Positions 53,221 through 61,039 of a DNA stretch of 64,000 nt are shown here, in pieces. Where the stretch lies: contig JBCCHV010000012.1 of NCBI GenBank assembly GCA_039028635.1, forward strand, positions 1-64,000, in the 5' to 3' direction. The notes under the pieces were generated by a model. It saw nothing but the letters and a program-made list of their open reading frames with translations, ran no database searches and was not told the origin of the DNA. This stretch comes from Acidobacteriota bacterium. GTDB taxonomy: Bacteria > Acidobacteriota > Thermoanaerobaculia > Multivoradales > JBCCEF01. Numbering within the stretch: position 1 is the first letter of the stretch; the number at the start of each line of letters is the position of its first letter. The position numbers and the translations under genes were made by a program.

Positions 53221-53351
53221 GGCGGTGCTGGCGGCAACTATGACTACTCTATCGTCGGGTTTGGGGACTCCGAGGCGTTGTCTCGGAGGAGCGGTCGCAG
53301 AGGTGGGGGCGGCGGCATCTCCGACCACTACTTCTGTGAAAAACTCCGTCC

Positions 53352-53891
53352 ATGACGACCCGTGCCTCGAGTGTCTTCCTGTGCGGTGATCTCGCCCCCG
53401 GTTCGCTGGCCGCCGTGCTCGCGCCTTGGGGGCTCGAGCTGGTGACATTGCCCGCGGGTGCGGATCTTCCCGGCAGCTTTTGGGGCGCGCCGGAGGCGGG
53501 TATTCGGGGTGAGCAGGTCTTCGTGCGCGCCGACACGCCGGTCCATTCGGCCCTTCACGAGGCTTGTCATCTGGTGCTCGCCACCCTCGAAGGCCGCGGT
53601 CCGATCGACACCGATGCCGGGGGCGACTATGCCGAGGAAGATGCCGTCTGCCTGCTTCAGGTGCTGCTCGCAGGCCGGTTGCCGGAGGTTGGTGAGGAGC
53701 GCCTGATGGCCGACATGGACGCCTGGGGCTACAGCTTCCGCGAGGGTTCGACGGCGGCCTGGTTCGCGGGTGACGCCGACGACGCTCGTCAGTGGCTCAA
53801 CCGTCGCGGTCTCCTCGATCCGGACGGCAAGCCGGTGCCGCGGTCGGTGTTTGCTGGCGTGGGGGTTCTCTCCCGCGCTGGCCTCGTCTAG
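53352..53891 (+). CDS. Hypothetical protein with an HExxH zinc-site motif
   Basis: A 179-residue cytoplasmic-looking protein. Around residue 70 it has 'HSALHEACHLV', an HExxH motif in a hydrophobic helix, followed 30 residues on by 'DYAEEDAVCLLQVLLAG', whose Glu could be a third zinc ligand as in gluzincins. This layout suggests a small metallopeptidase-like protein, but most of the chain is unrecognised. It is divergent from the sulfatase (131-base gap) and lies 120 bases before the glutamate dehydrogenase gene. Confidence 0.7.
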   Translation: MTTRASSVFLCGDLAPGSLAAVLAPWGLELVTLPAGADLPGSFWGAPEAGIRGEQVFVRADTPVHSALHEACHLVLATLEGRGPIDTDAGGDYAEEDAVCLLQVLLAGRLPEVGEERLMADMDAWGYSFREGSTAAWFAGDADDARQWLNRRGLLDPDGKPVPRSVFAGVGVLSRAGLV

Positions 53892-54011
53892 AATCCAGTC
53901 CCGATTGGCGCGGCGCTTTGCCGCGGGTATCGAAATCGGCGAAATTCCTGGCGTTTCCTACCACCTCACCTCCCACCACGAGGCTTCCTCCCCGCCTCCC
54001 GAGGGTCCCCC

Positions 54012-57000
54012 ATGAGTCCAGCCAAGGATCGTAAAGGACAACGAATTCGCGAGCTGATCGAGCTCTTGCAGCAACGCTTGCCGGCCTCGGAGGCCACCAA
54101 GGCGGCTCACTTCGTGGAGCGCTACTTCGCGTCCGTGGCGCCGGAGGATGTGCTGGCGGTGGCGGTGGACGCCCAGCTCGCCTCGGTCACCTCACTCTGG
54201 CGCTTCGGCAAGGTGCGGCAGGTCGGCGAGGCCAAGATCCGGGTCTTCAATCCCGAGCTCGCCGAGCACGGCTGGCAGAGCGAGCACACGGTGGTCGAGA
54301 TCGTCAACGACGACATGCCCTTCCTGGTGTCGTCGGTGACCGGCGCCCTCAACCGGCGCGGGAGGGCCCTGCACCTGGTCGGCCACCCGATCGTTCGCAC
54401 CCGCCGGGATGACCAGGGGCGGCGCATCGAGTGGTTCGACGACGATGCCGAGGAGGGGCTCGCCGAGTCGTACATTCACGTCGAGTTCGATCAGCTCACC
54501 AACGCCGCCACCCTCGACCAGATCGCCCGTGAGCTCGAGCGCGTGCTGGCCGATGTGCGCTCGGCGGTCGACGATTTCGATGCCATGGCGGGCAAGGTCG
54601 ACGAGGCCCTGATCGAGCTGGCGCAGAGCTCGCAGATCTTCTCCCCTTCGGAGGCCGAGGAGGCGACCAGTTTCCTCACTTGGTTGAAGCAGCACTTCCT
54701 GTTCCTCGGCTATCGCGAGTACGACCTCGTGGAGGAGGACGGCGAGACCTACCAGCGGCTCGACCTGGAAAGTGGATTGGGCATCCTGAAGACGGTGAGC
54801 GAAGCCTCCCTCGAGCGCTCGCGACGGCCCCTGTCGCCGGACGCTGCGGCACATGCCCGCGAGCCCGTGCCGCTGTTCCTCACCAAGACCTACAATCGTT
54901 CGAAGGTCCATCGCCAGGTGCACATGGACTACATCGGCGTACGGCGCTTCGACGAGGCCGGAAGGGTCTATCGCGAGCGCCGCTTCATCGGCCTGTTCAC
55001 CTCCGAGGTCTATGACGAAGGGGTGCGACGCATCCCGCTGGTGAGCCATCGCGTGGCGCGGGTGGCGGAGCGCGCCGGCTTCAGTCCCGGGAGCCACGAC
55101 TCGCGGGTTCTGCACCACATCTTCGAGGCCTTGCCGCGGGACGAGATGTTCCAGATGACCGACGACGAGCTCTACGAGCTGAGCGTCGGCATTCTCCATC
55201 TCCAGGAGCGCCAGCGCCTCGCCCTGTTCGTGCGCCGCGATCCCTTCGAGCGCTTCGTGTCGTGCCTGGTCTATGTGCCGCGGGATCGCTACAACACGGA
55301 GCTGCGGGAAGAGATGGCGCAGTGCCTTGCGGGTGCCTTCAACGGCCGTCTGCGGGCCTTCGACGTGCGCAGTGGCGATCTGCCCCTGGCGCGCGTGCTG
55401 TTCACCATTCGCACCCAGCCCGGCAAGGTGCCGGAATGCGACGTCGAGGCCCTGCAGAAGGAGCTCGAAGGGGCCTCTCTGACATGGCAAGACCGCCTGC
55501 GCAGCCACCTCGTCGAAACCCACGGCGAAGAGGAAGGCCTGACCCTCTTCGCACGCTGCGGAAGCTCCTTCCCGGCCGCCTACCGCGATCGCTTCGACGC
55601 CGACACGGCGCGCCAGGACCTCGATCACCTGGAGCAAGTGCTGGCTTCCGGCGAGTTGCGCATGAGCCTCTATCGCCTGCCCGCGATGGCGGCCAACGAG
55701 ATGCGGTTCAAGATCTACGCCGCCGGCCGCTGGTTGCTCTCGGACATCCTGCCGATGTTCGAGAACATGGGCCTCAAGGTGGTCGCCGAGGAACCCTACG
55801 AAATACGCCTCAGCGGCGAAGAGAGCTCCGTCTGGCTGCTCGACTTCGAGCTCGTCACCGCCGATGGCTTCGAAGTCGACCTCGAGGCCGATGGCGGACG
55901 TTTCCGCGAAGCCTTCGCTCGCCTGTGGAACGGCGAGGTCGAGAACGACGGTTTCAACCGCCTGGTGCTCGCTGCCGGCCTCGGCTGGCGCGACATCATC
56001 GTGTTGCGCGCCTATTGCAAGTACCTGCGACAGATTCGCATTCCTTTCTCGCAGCAGTACATGGAGGAGACGCTGGTTCGCAACCCGGAGCCCACCCGGC
56101 TTCTGGTGGACCTCTTCCATGCCCGCTTCGATCCTGCTCGCGGTGCCCTCGGCAAGGAGCAGGCGGTGGAGCTGCGGGGTCGCTTGCGGCGCGCCCTCGG
56201 TCGGGTGACGGTGCTCGACCAAGATCGCATCCTGCGGCGCTTCGTCAACCTCATCCGGTCGACTCTGCGCACCAACTTCTTCCAGCTCGGCGACGACGGC
56301 GAGGCCAAGGACTACCTCGCCCTCAAGCTCGATTCGCGGTCGGTTCTCAAGCTCCAGGAGCCGCGGCCGGCCTTTGAGATCTTCGTCTACTCGCCGTCCG
56401 TCGAGGCGGTGCACCTGCGTGGTGGCCGGGTGGCCCGCGGCGGCGTGCGCTGGTCCGATCGGCGGGAAGACTTCCGCACCGAGATCCTCGGCCTGGTGAA
56501 GGCTCAGCTGGTCAAGAACGCGGTGATCGTGCCGGTGGGCGCCAAGGGTGGATTCGTGGTCAAGGGATCCAACGAGCCGACCCCGGAGGACGGTGTCGAG
56601 GCCTACCGCACCATGATCCGGGCGCTGCTCGACGTCACCGACAACTTGGTCCAGGGAGAGGTGGTGCCGCCGTCCCAGGTGGTGCGCCACGACGGCGATG
56701 ATCCCTACCTGGTGGTGGCGGCGGACAAGGGCACGGCGCGCTTTTCGGACGTCGCCAACGGCATCGCCCTGGAGCGCGGCTTCTGGCTCGGCGATGCCTT
56801 CGCCTCGGGCGGCTCGGCAGGCTACGACCACAAGGCGATGGGGATCACCGCGCGCGGCGCTTGGGAGTCCGTCAAGCGCCATTTCCGCGAGCTCGGCCGG
56901 GATATTCAGAGCGAGGACTTCACCGTCGTCGGGGTCGGGGACATGTCCGGCGACGTCTTCGGCAACGGCATGTTGCTGTCGCGCCACATCCGCCTTCAGG

Positions 57001-58799
57001 GAGCCTTCAACCACCTTCACATCTTCGTCGACCCGTCCCCCGATGCGGCGACTTCGTTTGCTGAGCGTCAGCGTCTCTTCGCCCTCCCGCGGAGCTCCTG
57101 GGGCGACTACGATCGGGCCTTGCTGTCGCCCGGCGGCGCCATCTACGAGCGCTCCGCCAAGAGCGTCGAGCTGACGCCGGAAATTCGTTCCCTGGTGGGA
57201 CTCGAACGTTCGTCGGTGACTCCCGACGAGCTCATCCAGGCCTTGCTCCGCTGTGCCGCCGACCTGCTCTGGTTCGGTGGGATCGGCACCTACGTCAAGG
57301 CCCAGGGAGAGACCCACGGCGCGGCCGACGACCGGGTCAACGATGGCCTTCGAATCAACGCTTCCGAGGTTCGCTGTCAGGTGGTCGGCGAGGGTGCCAA
57401 CCTCGGCTTGACGCAGCGCGCCCGCATCGAGCTCGGTGCCGCCGGGGTGCGCCTCAACACCGACGCCATCGACAACTCCGCCGGCGTCGGGACCTCCGAT
57501 CACGAGGTCAACATCAAGATCCTACTCGCCGACGTGGCCACCCGCGGCGACCTCGACGGCGAGCAGCGCAACGCCCTGCTCGAAGCCATGACCGAGGAGG
57601 TGGCCGACCTCGTCCTGCGCGACAACTATCTGCAAAGCCAGGCGATCACCGTCGAGCAGGCGCGGGGTCCGCGGGCCCTCGAGGCTCAGGAGGGGGCGCT
57701 GCGCCAGCTCGAGCAGGTGGGCCTTCTCGACCGCGAGATCGAGCTCTTGCCGGACGACGCCGAGCTCGACCGTCGGCGGGCCGCGGGCGAGGCGCTCACT
57801 CGGCCCGAGCTGGCCGTCTTGCTGGCCTACGCCAAGATCTTTCTCTATCGCGAGGTCTTGCTTTCCGAGCTGCCCGACGATCCGGCGATGGCGGCGGATC
57901 TCGCGGACTACTTCCCGCGGCCCCTACGCGAGCCTTATGGCGACGAAATTCAGAGCCACCGATTGCGCCGCGAGATCATCGCCACCGATCTCGCCAATAG
58001 CCTGGTCAATCGCGTCGGTCCGACCTTCGTCAGCCGCATGATGTCGGAAACCGGCGCCAGCGCTCCGGAGGTTGCCAAAGCCTTCGTGGTGGTGCGCGAT
58101 GCCTTCGATCTGCGCTCCCTGTGGAGCGCCATCGAAGCGCTCGATCTGGCGGTCCCGGCGGCGGTCCAGCTAGCCCGTTTGCGCGAGGTCGGGGCCCTCC
58201 TCGAGAGCACCGTGCTGTGGCTGCTGCGGCGAAATCCGCACGGCCTCGGAGCCCTCGCCGGTCGCATCGACGAGATCCGTCCGCAGGCCGCCGAGCTGCT
58301 CGGAGCGGGCAGCGACCTGTTGCCTCCGGCCTTGCGCGAGGGCGCCGACGAGCGTTGTCGCGAGCTGGTGGCGGAAGGTCTGCCCGAGCCTCTGGCGCAG
58401 CGCATCGCCGGGTTGCGGGTGGTGGCGGCGGCCTGTGAGCTGGTGGCGATCGCCAGCGACGCCGAAGTGCCGATCCTGGAGGCCGGCCGGGCCTACTTCG
58501 AGCTCGGCGCTCGCCTCGGTCTCGACTGGCTGCGTCGGCGTGCCGCCGCCCTCGGCGAGGAAGATCCCTGGCAAAAGGCCGCCGCCGAGGCTCTGGTCCA
58601 GGACCTCCAGGCGCATCAGGGCATGATCACCCGCCGAATCCTGACCACCGGTGCGGATGGCGAGACCTGGCTCGCCGAGCGTCGGCCCCAAGTACGGCGC
58701 TTCGACGAGCTCCTCGGCCGCCTGCGCGAGGCCCCCGAGGTCGAGGCCGCGATGATGACCGTCGCCAGCCACCACCTGCGCCTGCTCGCCGAGAGCTGA
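54012..58799 (+). CDS. gdhB: NAD-specific glutamate dehydrogenase, large (about 180 kDa) type
   Basis: A 1595-residue enzyme, the usual length for the 180-kDa GDH family, which converts glutamate to 2-oxoglutarate and ammonia with NAD. The N-terminal 700 residues carry ACT-like regulatory modules ('DMPFLVSSVTGALNRRG', 'DYIGVRRFDEAGRVYRERRFIGLFT'). The catalytic core has 'ARGGVRWSDRREDFRTEILGLVKAQLVKNAVIVPVGAKGGFV', 'VAADKGTARFSDVANGIA', 'GGSAGYDHKAMGITARGAWESVKRHF', 'VGVGDMSGDVFGNGML' and 'VGEGANLGLTQRARIE'. The enzyme is intact. It sits alone, convergent with the aldolase-family gene 11 bases downstream. Confidence 0.96.
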   Translation: MSPAKDRKGQRIRELIELLQQRLPASEATKAAHFVERYFASVAPEDVLAVAVDAQLASVTSLWRFGKVRQVGEAKIRVFNPELAEHGWQSEHTVVEIVNDDMPFLVSSVTGALNRRGRALHLVGHPIVRTRRDDQGRRIEWFDDDAEEGLAESYIHVEFDQLTNAATLDQIARELERVLADVRSAVDDFDAMAGKVDEALIELAQSSQIFSPSEAEEATSFLTWLKQHFLFLGYREYDLVEEDGETYQRLDLESGLGILKTVSEASLERSRRPLSPDAAAHAREPVPLFLTKTYNRSKVHRQVHMDYIGVRRFDEAGRVYRERRFIGLFTSEVYDEGVRRIPLVSHRVARVAERAGFSPGSHDSRVLHHIFEALPRDEMFQMTDDELYELSVGILHLQERQRLALFVRRDPFERFVSCLVYVPRDRYNTELREEMAQCLAGAFNGRLRAFDVRSGDLPLARVLFTIRTQPGKVPECDVEALQKELEGASLTWQDRLRSHLVETHGEEEGLTLFARCGSSFPAAYRDRFDADTARQDLDHLEQVLASGELRMSLYRLPAMAANEMRFKIYAAGRWLLSDILPMFENMGLKVVAEEPYEIRLSGEESSVWLLDFELVTADGFEVDLEADGGRFREAFARLWNGEVENDGFNRLVLAAGLGWRDIIVLRAYCKYLRQIRIPFSQQYMEETLVRNPEPTRLLVDLFHARFDPARGALGKEQAVELRGRLRRALGRVTVLDQDRILRRFVNLIRSTLRTNFFQLGDDGEAKDYLALKLDSRSVLKLQEPRPAFEIFVYSPSVEAVHLRGGRVARGGVRWSDRREDFRTEILGLVKAQLVKNAVIVPVGAKGGFVVKGSNEPTPEDGVEAYRTMIRALLDVTDNLVQGEVVPPSQVVRHDGDDPYLVVAADKGTARFSDVANGIALERGFWLGDAFASGGSAGYDHKAMGITARGAWESVKRHFRELGRDIQSEDFTVVGVGDMSGDVFGNGMLLSRHIRLQGAFNHLHIFVDPSPDAATSFAERQRLFALPRSSWGDYDRALLSPGGAIYERSAKSVELTPEIRSLVGLERSSVTPDELIQALLRCAADLLWFGGIGTYVKAQGETHGAADDRVNDGLRINASEVRCQVVGEGANLGLTQRARIELGAAGVRLNTDAIDNSAGVGTSDHEVNIKILLADVATRGDLDGEQRNALLEAMTEEVADLVLRDNYLQSQAITVEQARGPRALEAQEGALRQLEQVGLLDREIELLPDDAELDRRRAAGEALTRPELAVLLAYAKIFLYREVLLSELPDDPAMAADLADYFPRPLREPYGDEIQSHRLRREIIATDLANSLVNRVGPTFVSRMMSETGASAPEVAKAFVVVRDAFDLRSLWSAIEALDLAVPAAVQLARLREVGALLESTVLWLLRRNPHGLGALAGRIDEIRPQAAELLGAGSDLLPPALREGADERCRELVAEGLPEPLAQRIAGLRVVAAACELVAIASDAEVPILEAGRAYFELGARLGLDWLRRRAAALGEEDPWQKAAAEALVQDLQAHQGMITRRILTTGADGETWLAERRPQVRRFDELLGRLREAPEVEAAMMTVASHHLRLLAES

Positions 58800-58810
58800 A
58801 GGGTCGGGGG

Positions 58811-59437
58811 CTACTCTCGGCTGTCTTGCCAGGCCTTGGCGAGAGCGGTGACGAAATGGCCGCCGGCCTCCTCGGCGGTGGCGCCGTAGGCCAGGACGCC
58901 GTCTTCATGGCCGGCCATGATGATCAGGCCGCTGTTGCCAAAGGCCGGCTCTTCGGCCAGGGCTCGAGCCAACTCGACGGTGCCGTTGAGGGCGTCTTCG
59001 GGGGTCGCCGGCAGGCCTTGGGTAAGGCCCGAGCGCCAAATCTCCGGCGAGTGACCGTGGAAGACGGCGCCGATGGCGGGGTCGCGCTGGTAGAGGGCGC
59101 CGTGACTCAGGCTCTCGCTGGAGGGCAGCGACGGACCTTGACTGGTGAGTCGATTGGCGGCCAAGTCCCAGCCATCGACCACCACCAGGTCCGACTCCGA
59201 AGCGGCTTCGAGATGAGACGTTTGGGAGGCGGTCACCAGGAAGCTCTCTGAGCCCAGGCGCAGGCTGAGATTGCCGTAGGCGAGGCCCTCGTAGCGCTCC
59301 GGTTGGCGGCCGATCAGGCCGAGCCTCTGGAGGACGCGCCGCCAGGCGAGCAGCGGTGCCACCGCCGCCATCGCTTCCTTGTCGAGGGGGCGCTGGCGGT
59401 GGTCGGCGCGAAACTGGAGGACCCCTTCACCAGGCAT
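58811..59437 (-). CDS. Class II aldolase/adducin-family protein
   Basis: A 208-residue protein with the class II aldolase fold: 'YGNLSLRLGSESFLVTASQTSHL' is the phosphate-binding loop, 'SSESLSHGALYQRDPAIGAVFHGHSPEIW' includes the His pair that binds zinc, and 'GHEDGVLAYGATAEEAG' the third His. Such enzymes cleave or epimerise sugar phosphates such as fuculose- or ribulose-phosphate. The substrate cannot be told from the sequence. ATG 59437 has only a weak ribosome-binding site. Confidence 0.85.
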   Translation of the reverse strand: MPGEGVLQFRADHRQRPLDKEAMAAVAPLLAWRRVLQRLGLIGRQPERYEGLAYGNLSLRLGSESFLVTASQTSHLEAASESDLVVVDGWDLAANRLTSQGPSLPSSESLSHGALYQRDPAIGAVFHGHSPEIWRSGLTQGLPATPEDALNGTVELARALAEEPAFGNSGLIIMAGHEDGVLAYGATAEEAGGHFVTALAKAWQDSRE

Positions 59438-59477
59438 GGCCTGGCAGTCTACTTCCTCTCTCAGCTTCGGAGGCCGG

Positions 59478-59921
59478 CTAGTCTTCGGGATCGCCGTTGT
59501 CGCGGGAGTCGTCCATGCTGTGGTGCATGAAGCGCATCAAGCGGTGGAAGCCGCGTAGCATCTCGAGGAAGGCCTGCTCCTGTTCCGGGGGCAGGAGGCG
59601 GTCGACGCTCAGGATGCGGTAGACATCGAGGGAGGGTTCGCCGAAGACGTCGCCGGAGGGACCGGCGCCGCGGCGCGCCATGCCGGCGTAGGGCTTGCGC
59701 TCGGTGACGATTAGCAGGGCATCGTGGAGGTCCGCGAGGTCGACGCCGAGGGCCTCCATGATCTTCTCCAGGGTCTCGAGCGAGGGTTTCTGCTTGCCGG
59801 TTTCGTAGGCCGACAGCATCGCCTTGGTGATGCTCGCCGATTCCGCCACCTGGTACTGGCGTTTGTCTTGCTTGGCGCGGAGCCAGCGCAGGGCTTTTCC
59901 GAGTCCATCGAAAACGGGCAT
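59478..59921 (-). CDS. XRE-family transcriptional regulator, paralogue A
   Basis: A 147-residue protein with an N-terminal Cro/C1 helix-turn-helix ('LGKALRWLRAKQDKRQYQVAESASITKAMLSAYETGKQKPSLETLEKIMEALGV'). The C-terminal 80 residues have 'VDRLLPPEQEQAFLEMLRGFHRLMRFM', a block also found in the paralogue at 60211 ('EDLPPDLEQGFAEMIHGFRQISRYM'). So the two are duplicates with a shared, probably dimerising or sensing, tail. Its promoter (59928-59956) puts the transcript start at the ATG. Confidence 0.9.
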   Translation of the reverse strand: MPVFDGLGKALRWLRAKQDKRQYQVAESASITKAMLSAYETGKQKPSLETLEKIMEALGVDLADLHDALLIVTERKPYAGMARRGAGPSGDVFGEPSLDVYRILSVDRLLPPEQEQAFLEMLRGFHRLMRFMHHSMDDSRDNGDPED

Positions 59922-59927
59922 GGCTGC

Positions 59928-59956
59928 AATCTACTTGCTAACCGCCTTCGTGGCAA
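59928..59956 (-). promoter_or_regulatory. Promoter of XRE paralogue A, likely leaderless
   Basis: On the minus strand, TTGCCA (59951-59956), a 17-base spacer and TAGATT (59928-59933) precede the ATG by only six bases. An inverted repeat CTTGC...GCAAG (59934-59957) overlaps the promoter and could be the operator for autorepression. Confidence 0.5.
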
Positions 59957-60170
59957 GATAAACCCTTTTAGATCAGAGACTTACAGTCTCGACAAATGTT
60001 CCCCTTGGAAATAACAAGGTACCGCCTCCTCGCGACAAAAGGTGCGCTGCGTTGTCGAGGGTCGCGCACAATTTTCGACAGGACGGATATGCCGAGGATT
60101 ATCCGCAGGCGCGAAAATCTGTCCGCCCGTTGAGCGGCGGGGTAATCCGCAGGGTGAGAGCCTTGGGCGC

Positions 60171-60195
60171 GATGCCGATGTTTGGCATCGGCATC
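60171..60195. other. Perfect 10-bp hairpin downstream of XRE paralogue B
   Basis: GATGCCGATG, loop TTTGG, CATCGGCATC. It begins 16 bases past the stop of the XRE gene at 60211 on the minus strand, the position of a terminator, but no T-run follows. The rest of the 59957-60170 gap shows no gene. Confidence 0.55.
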
Positions 60196-60210
60196 ACCGT
60201 TGAGAGGCGG

Positions 60211-60639
60211 TCAGGGCAGGCCGCGGCCGGTGCGAATGGCGGTGCGGTACATGTAGCGGGAGATCTGGCGAAAGCCGTGGATCATTTCCGCGAAGCCCTG
60301 CTCGAGGTCCGGCGGCAAGTCTTCTTCGACGCCGATGAAGGATTTGACGTCGACCCCCATCGCCTGCCCCGGGGCGGGATTGGCGGCGTACCCGAACTGC
60401 TGGGAGCGCAGGGGACGGTCGTTGACGACGTCGAGAGCGTCGTCGAATTTGCCGAGATGCAAGTCCAGTGCTTCGATGATCTTGCCGAGGCTGTCGAGGG
60501 AAGGCTTCTTCTCGCCGGTCTCGTAATTGCTCAGCATGGCGCTGGTGATCCCGGCGGCGAGGGCGAGCTCCTTCTGGCTCTTGCCTTTCTTCTCGCGCAA
60601 GAGGCGCAGAGCTTTACCGATGTTCTCGAAGCGCGTCAT
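60211..60639 (-). CDS. XRE-family transcriptional regulator, paralogue B
   Basis: A 142-residue regulator with an N-terminal HTH ('IGKALRLLREKKGKSQKELALAAGITSAMLSNYETGEKKPSLDSLGKIIEALDL') and the same C-terminal block as paralogue A ('LPPDLEQGFAEMIHGFRQISRYMY'). ATG 60639 is chosen because a promoter sits 7 bases upstream (60647-60675); longer forms of the frame would start inside that promoter. It shares no operon with paralogue A: each has its own promoter and there are 290 bases between them. Confidence 0.9.
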   Translation of the reverse strand: MTRFENIGKALRLLREKKGKSQKELALAAGITSAMLSNYETGEKKPSLDSLGKIIEALDLHLGKFDDALDVVNDRPLRSQQFGYAANPAPGQAMGVDVKSFIGVEEDLPPDLEQGFAEMIHGFRQISRYMYRTAIRTGRGLP

Positions 60640-60646
60640 GTACACC

Positions 60647-60675
60647 AATGTAGCGACAATCATCGCCAGAAGCAA
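60647..60675 (-). promoter_or_regulatory. Promoter of XRE paralogue B, likely leaderless
   Basis: On the minus strand, TTGCTT (60670-60675), a 17-base spacer and TACATT (60647-60652) precede the ATG by seven bases, so the transcript would begin at the start codon. The spacer holds GCGA...TCGC, a small inverted repeat that may be an operator. Confidence 0.45.
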
Positions 60676-61039
60676 CCGTAAGCCTCGTGGTTTCAGAGGG
60701 TTAGAGCCTTAGTTCGTGTGACTTACGGGGAAAAAATTTTTTGGCAAGGGATAAATTTATCCTCGAATGGTATGAGGGCGTGATGGTCGTTTTCCAGGTA
60801 AGAAATTGCGGAAGGCGAGAACAAGGGGAGCTCGTATTCTCCGATTCGGAGTGGTCGTCGAGTCAAGAAATCGCCGGTGCTGGGGGAGCAGGGCCGCCTG
60901 GCGTAGACCGTTCGTCTCGGAAGAGGTTCCGGGACTCGCGCCACACTTCACCTCTATAATCTTGACGAATTTTATGGATAAATAGGTATTCTGTCCGTCT
61001 TTTCGGATAGGCAAATGACGAAAGCTCTCGGTGAGGTCT
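60676..61039. other. AT-richer divergent intergenic region with palindromes
   Basis: This gap before the DUF3857 gene is far less GC-rich than the rest of the window. It holds the palindrome AAAAAATTTTTT at 60731-60742 and a perfect 14-base palindrome GGATAAATTTATCC at 60749-60762, a good candidate regulator site. No convincing gene is present; the short open frames on both strands look non-coding. Confidence 0.5.
60962..60992 (+). promoter_or_regulatory. Candidate promoter of the DUF3857 pair
   Basis: TTGACG at 60962-60967 and TATTCT at 60987-60992, with a rather long 19-base spacer. A separate TATAAT lies at 60955-60960 but has no matching -35 element. Either could drive the gene starting at 61040. 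Confidence 0.35.

Noticed and set aside
54192-57503. 1103-codon open frame antisense to the glutamate dehydrogenase gene
   Set aside because: Same reason: the plus strand encodes an intact, motif-complete enzyme.
60955-60960. Perfect TATAAT before the DUF3857 gene
   Set aside because: No convincing -35 partner; recorded only as an alternative to the TTGACG-TATTCT pair.
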